Below the pieces are notes generated by a model. That model did no database searches and was not told where the DNA came from. It saw only the letters and a program-made list of their open reading frames with translations. DNA of 10,176 nucleotides from an uncultured Olsenella sp. (GTDB lineage Bacteria; Actinomycetota; Coriobacteriia; Coriobacteriales; Atopobiaceae): positions 1-10,176 of the forward strand of contig CALCDK010000131.1 of assembly GCA_937900605.1 (NCBI GenBank), read 5' to 3'. How positions within the stretch are numbered: the first letter of the stretch is position 1; each line of letters opens with the position of its first letter. Below are positions 7,992 to 10,176 of the stretch, in pieces. Both the position numbers and the translations under genes were made by a program.

Positions 7992-8174
7992 TGCTGTGCT
8001 TCCTCGCCTCTTGATACTTGTCGAACGTTGTAAACGGGTCAGGCACGCTGGGGTTTCTCAGGGTTGGTTGAGTGTTGACCTTGAGACTTGGTTTAGCGTC
8101 CTTAAGTCTTGCTTGAGTCGGTGATATTGGTTCGTGTCTTTATCGAAATGGCGAGCATCGGACCGTCCGTCGTC
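7992..8174. other. Low-GC spacer between rsmH and ftsL
   Basis: 183 bp with about 51% G+C by hand count (94 of 183), far below the flanking genes. No credible gene is present; the best small frame is an 18-codon ATG frame on the minus strand (8102-8158) without a good ribosome binding site. TTGAG recurs on the plus strand (8068, 8081, 8113), and a stem-loop lies at 8084-8109. I see no clear sigma-70-type -35/-10 pair on the minus strand; TATCAA and TTTACA occur near 8005-8035 but at poor spacing. The interval may hold an internal promoter or a processing site for the ftsL-murG part of the operon. Confidence 0.5.
8084..8109. promoter_or_regulatory. Stem-loop in the rsmH-ftsL spacer
   Basis: On the minus strand AGACTT, a two-base AA bulge and GG pair with CCAAGTCT around the loop ACGCTAAA: eight pairs in all. 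No T-run follows, so it is not a normal terminator. It could be an attenuator, an RNase processing site or a protein-binding site; the function is unknown and its stability is moderate. Confidence 0.35.
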
Positions 8175-9134
8175 CTATGCGGTGGGGCGCTTCACCGCGA
8201 CGCGGGTGAGCGCGCTCCTGGCGCGTGGGTTGTCCTCTACCTCCTGGGGCGAGGCGGTGAGGGGCTTGCGGGTGCGCACGTCGAGGACGGGCACGTGGCC
8301 GCAGACGCAGACCGGAAGGTCGGGCGGGCAGGTGCAGCCCTGGGACATCTCCGAGAAGACGTGCTTCACGATGCGGTCCTCGAGCGAGTGGTACGAGATC
8401 ACGCAGATCCTGCCACCGGGGTTGGCCCACCTGACCGCCGCGCGCAGGCCGCGCTCCAGGACGTCGAGCTCCTGGTTGACCTCGATCCTGAGGGCCTGGA
8501 AGGTCTTTCTCGCCGGGTGGCCGCCATGCCTGCGGGCAGCCGCGGGGATGGCCTCCTTGATGACGTCGACGAGCTGGAGGGTGGTCTCGATGGGCTGCTT
8601 GGCGCGGCGCTCGCAGATCCGGTGCGCGATCCGCTGGGCGAAGCGCTCGTCGCCGTAGAGGCGGATGATGCGGGCGAGCTCGGACTCCTCGTAGCCGTTG
8701 ACGACGTCGGCGGCGCTCGCTCCCCCGTCCTCGGGGTTCATGCGCATGTCCAGCGGCGCGTCCTCGTGGTACGAGAAGCCCCTCTCGGCGATGTCGAGCT
8801 GGGGCGAGGAGACGCCCAGGTCGAAGAGGAAGCAGTCGACGCCGGGGACCTCGGCGCGCAGCAGCAGGTCGTCCAGGTCGCCGAAGTTGCCGCGAAGGGG
8901 GACGAACGTCGCGTCGGGGACCTCCTGCGCCATGCGAGCGGAGGCGGCCTCGAGGGCCATGTCGTCCTGGTCGATGCCCAGGGACAGGCCGGAGGGGGCG
9001 ACGCGTCGGGCGAGCTCGACGGAGTGCCCCGCACCACCGAGGGTGCAGTCGCACACGACGTCGCCCGGCTGCGGGTCCAGGTTGTCGAGGACCTCCCGCA
9101 GCATCACCGGTACGTGACGGAACTGCTCGGACAC
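8175..9134 (-). CDS. rsmH: RsmH (MraW), 16S rRNA (cytosine-1402 N4) methyltransferase
   Basis: S-adenosylmethionine-dependent methyltransferase that modifies C1402 of 16S rRNA in the 30S P site. 319 residues, typical length. Family motifs: FRHVPVML (5-12), the SAM-binding DCTLGGAGHS (29-38), GIDQD (53-57), FDLGVSSPQLD (104-114), HPARKTFQALRIEVN (206-220), SYHSLEDR (247-254), the Cys cluster CTCPPDLPVCVCG (267-279) and DNPRARSA (301-308). The frame opens at a GTG at 9143, but I choose the GTG three codons later (9134): GGGTGA lies about five bases upstream of it, whereas at 9143 the purine run would touch the start codon. It begins 12 nt after the mraZ stop, so the two are almost certainly co-transcribed. 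Confidence 0.97.
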   Translation of the reverse strand: MSEQFRHVPVMLREVLDNLDPQPGDVVCDCTLGGAGHSVELARRVAPSGLSLGIDQDDMALEAASARMAQEVPDATFVPLRGNFGDLDDLLLRAEVPGVDCFLFDLGVSSPQLDIAERGFSYHEDAPLDMRMNPEDGGASAADVVNGYEESELARIIRLYGDERFAQRIAHRICERRAKQPIETTLQLVDVIKEAIPAAARRHGGHPARKTFQALRIEVNQELDVLERGLRAAVRWANPGGRICVISYHSLEDRIVKHVFSEMSQGCTCPPDLPVCVCGHVPVLDVRTRKPLTASPQEVEDNPRARSALTRVAVKRPTA

Positions 9135-9146
9135 GTGTCTCACCCC

Positions 9147-9614
9147 CTACTCGCCGAAGAGAAGCTTGTCCAGCTCCTCGTCGAGTTCCTGCTGAAGCTC
9201 GTCCCAGGCCTTGGTGTTCCAGACCTCGAAGTGGTCGTCGACGCCGATGACCGTGACCTCGGACGTGAGGCCGAGGTTCTCGCGGACGCCAGGGCGGCTG
9301 GCGTCGAGCTTGCCGAGCGCGACGCGCCCGGCGCTGTCCAGGTCGATGGTGACGACGCGGGAGAGGAGCGCGCGCTTGAGCGTGTCCTCCCTGCGGTTGC
9401 GGCGCGAGCTGTCCTCGCCCTCGGAGTCGTGGTGGAACAGGTCCGCCACGTACTTCTCGAAGGCGTTCACGGGATAGCCGTGCACGCAGTCCTTCATGGG
9501 GAGCAGGCAGAGGGTCTTCTTGCCGTCGACCGCGTCGATCTGGCTGCGGAAGGCGGCCGGGAGGGTGACACGGGCCTTGGCGTCAACGGTCATGGGATAC
9601 GAACCGGTGAACAT
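9147..9614 (-). CDS. mraZ: MraZ, transcriptional regulator of the dcw cluster
   Basis: DNA-binding protein of the SpoVT-AbrB type, known in E. coli and Mycoplasma to bind short repeats upstream of its own operon; members form ring-shaped oligomers. The 155-residue product shows two copies of the domain, DAKARVTLPAAFR (11-23) and DLDSAGRVALGKL (91-103), each followed by a hydrophobic strand pattern. The frame stays open to an ATG at 9656, but the ATG at 9614 gives the family-typical start MFTGSYPMTVDAKARV and has GGAGG five bases upstream, so the 14 extra codons are probably leader. The linker HHDSEGEDSSRRNRRED (61-77) is polar. It is the first gene of the cluster. Four phased boxes upstream (9686-9725) are its likely operator, pointing to autoregulation. 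Confidence 0.96.
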   Translation of the reverse strand: MFTGSYPMTVDAKARVTLPAAFRSQIDAVDGKKTLCLLPMKDCVHGYPVNAFEKYVADLFHHDSEGEDSSRRNRREDTLKRALLSRVVTIDLDSAGRVALGKLDASRPGVRENLGLTSEVTVIGVDDHFEVWNTKAWDELQQELDEELDKLLFGE

Positions 9615-9650
9615 CTGACCCTCCCCTCTCGCTCGATGACGAATCCACCC

Positions 9651-9660
9651 CCTCATGAGG
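9651..9660. repeat. Perfect 10-bp palindrome in the mraZ leader
   Basis: CCTCATGAGG reads identically on both strands and lies just downstream of the predicted transcription start. It could be an operator half or chance; low weight. Confidence 0.3.
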
Positions 9661-9669
9661 CGTGGACTT

Positions 9670-9675
9670 ACTATA
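9670..9675 (-). promoter_or_regulatory. Putative -10 element of the mraZ promoter (TATAGT)
   Basis: TATAGT on the minus strand differs from TATAAT at one position and stands out in G+C-rich DNA. It would start transcription near 9663, about 50 nt before the mraZ ATG. At a 17-bp spacing the -35 position reads CCCAAA, a poor match, and falls inside the decamer boxes. That would suit a promoter that needs or is blocked by MraZ, but the mode of control cannot be read from the sequence. Confidence 0.6.
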
Positions 9676-9685
9676 CGTCATGGGC

Positions 9686-9725
9686 CACACACTTTGGGAC
9701 CTTTTGCCACACTTCGGCACATTTT
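9686..9725 (-). promoter_or_regulatory. MraZ operator: four decamer boxes in 10-bp phase
   Basis: Read on the minus strand in order: AAAATGTGCC, GAAGTGTGGC, AAAAGGTCCC, AAAGTGTGTG, directly adjacent with no gaps. Boxes 1, 2 and 4 share the (A/G)AA(A/G)TGTG core and box 3 is degenerate. Known MraZ sites are tandem short G-rich boxes spaced one helical turn (AAAGTG(T/G) boxes in Mycoplasma, TGGG boxes in E. coli), bound by the ring-shaped protein. Location immediately upstream of the -10 element of mraZ fits. The promoter-proximal box overlaps the expected -35 region. Confidence 0.75.
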
Positions 9726-9748
9726 CTGTCCCGGCGGCGTGCGAGAGG

Positions 9749-9783
9749 GACGGCGAGAAGGCCGTCACCCCCAGATGTGGGGG
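9749..9783. repeat. Two adjacent hairpins
   Basis: GACGGC (9749-9754) pairs with GCCGTC (9761-9766) around GAGAAG. Immediately after it CCCCC (9768-9772) pairs with GGGGG (9779-9783) around AGATGT. No T-tract follows on either strand. They lie just upstream of the MraZ boxes. Confidence 0.45.
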
Positions 9784-9795
9784 CGCGAACATGCG

Positions 9796-9828
9796 TTGCC
9801 ACAAGCTCGGCTCGCAAGTTGTGGGCAA
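9796..9828. repeat. Imperfect inverted repeat, 9-bp arms
   Basis: TTGCCACAA (9796-9804) and TTGTGGGCAA (9819-9828) are complementary with one bulged base, around a 14-nt loop. GCCACAAG from the left arm recurs at 9844-9851. It may be a protein-binding site; no known operator is recognised. The arms resemble a DnaA box only loosely. Confidence 0.4.
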
Positions 9829-9860
9829 GCGGTGAACCGGCGCGCCACAAGGGCGCACGC

Positions 9861-9875
9861 GCGGACCCGGTCCGC
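9861..9875. repeat. Perfect palindrome GCGGACC-C-GGTCCGC
   Basis: Seven-base arms around a single C. This is too tight for an RNA hairpin loop, so a DNA-binding site for a dimeric protein is the more natural reading, if it has any function. Confidence 0.4.
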
Positions 9876-9970
9876 ATATCCGCAGGTAGATGCTACCGCA
9901 TTTTCGCCGACGACAAGAGGTGCGCCCGCAGTGGCGAACGTCGGGGGCGTCGCGGGGCGCGGGCGGGGCG

Positions 9971-10058
9971 CCCTCGGGGGCGGTGTGGGACGGTCCCAGG
10001 GGTGGTGGGGCGCCGTCCCAGGGGTGGTGGGGCGCCGTGGGGGGCTCGGTGGGGCGCA
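9971..10058 (+). repeat. G-rich 22-bp tandem repeat array
   Basis: Two identical 22-bp units (9993-10014 and 10015-10036) begin GTCCCAGGGG and end GGTGGGGCGCC. A degenerate third unit follows in phase (10037-10058, 14 of 22 matching), so GGTGGGGCGC recurs at 10004, 10026 and 10048. A weaker copy precedes them (9971-9992, 13 of 22). The plus strand carries several runs of four or more G with short loops, compatible with G-quadruplex formation. Confidence 0.7.
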
Positions 10059-10176
10059 GGTGCGTCCCGGGTGTGGTAAGCGGTCAGCGCTGGTGAGGTG
10101 TGGCGACACCCCTGGTGCGGCCCCGTCCCACATCCGGCGTGGGGCGCGGTGTCGGGGCGTCGGCGGGCGCCGTGGG

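Larger units (their letters stand above)
9726..10176. other. Non-coding region upstream of the dcw promoter
   Basis: About 450 bp without a convincing gene. A minus-strand open frame (9765-10133) has a Pro/His/Arg-rich, repeat-driven product unlike a real protein, and plus-strand frames are similar. The region contains short inverted repeats (9749-9766, 9768-9783, 9796-9828, 9861-9875, 9885-9897, 9986-9998, 10097-10110) and a G-rich tandem repeat at 9971-10058. I looked for RNase P RNA, sometimes found near mraZ, and saw none of its conserved segments. A minus-strand TAGCAT with TTGTCG 15 bases upstream (about 9892-9918) might be a second weak promoter. The last bases could hold the 3' end of a further minus-strand gene (stop TGA at about 10086-10088), but this is not supportable. 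Confidence 0.55.

Noticed and set aside
8102..8158. 18-codon minus-strand frame in the rsmH-ftsL spacer as a leader peptide
   Set aside because: Its stop falls in the stem-loop, which is suggestive, but there is no good ribosome binding site, no run of one amino acid, and no terminator hairpin to attenuate.
9796..9828. DnaA boxes or replication origin
   Set aside because: Only one loose match (TTGCCCACA) and no cluster of boxes, no AT-rich unwinding region, and no dnaA or dnaN nearby.
8109..10079. Plus-strand open frame (656 codons) opposite rsmH and mraZ
   Set aside because: Antisense shadow of two well-supported genes and their control region.
9765..10133. Minus-strand open frame upstream of mraZ
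   Set aside because: Pro/His/Arg-rich translation of the tandem repeat, no ribosome binding site or motif; would overlap the region of inverted repeats.
9726..10176. RNase P RNA gene upstream of mraZ
   Set aside because: None of the conserved RNase P RNA segments could be found on either strand.

Overview
The window is one compact minus-strand gene cluster, the classical division and cell wall (dcw) cluster. Reading from right to left in transcription order, it holds mraZ, rsmH, ftsL, ftsI, murF, mraY, murD, ftsW and the first 93 codons of murG, which runs off the left edge. I found no convincing plus-strand gene; the long plus-strand open frames are shadows produced by the very high G+C content. 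The DNA is strongly G+C rich with G/C-ending codons and mixed ATG/GTG starts. Together with an Arg/Pro/Gly-rich FtsW tail, the MurG motif GGTAGH and a dcw cluster without murE between ftsI and murF, this suggests a high-GC actinobacterium, possibly of the Coriobacteriia (Olsenella-like). The phylum-level guess is fairly safe; the class-level guess is inference.

Region by region: 9615-10176 is a non-coding control region. It contains a 22-bp G-rich tandem repeat, several short inverted repeats, four 10-bp-phased boxes that look like the MraZ operator (9686-9725), and a TATAGT -10 element (9670-9675). MraZ and RsmH follow with a 12-nt gap. A 183-bp spacer of about 51% G+C (7992-8174), clearly lower than its surroundings, separates rsmH from ftsL. 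ftsL and ftsI are separated by an extremely G+C-rich 182-bp stretch that may hide an out-of-frame N-terminal extension of FtsI. From ftsI to murG the genes are tightly packed: murF and mraY overlap by one base, mraY-murD and murD-ftsW are separated by 10 and 1 nt, and ftsW-murG by 30 nt.

The genes form one pathway. MurF and MurD are cytoplasmic ligases building UDP-MurNAc-pentapeptide, MraY attaches it to the lipid carrier (lipid I), and MurG adds GlcNAc (lipid II). FtsW polymerises lipid II at the septum with FtsI as the crosslinking transpeptidase, and FtsL is a scaffold and activator of that pair. RsmH methylates 16S rRNA, and MraZ probably controls the cluster from the decamer boxes.

Nothing here looks like a new enzymatic system. 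The points most worth checking are the phased MraZ operator, the reading-frame break at the 5' end of ftsI, the missing murE, the low-GC spacer with a stem-loop, and the G-rich 22-bp tandem repeat.
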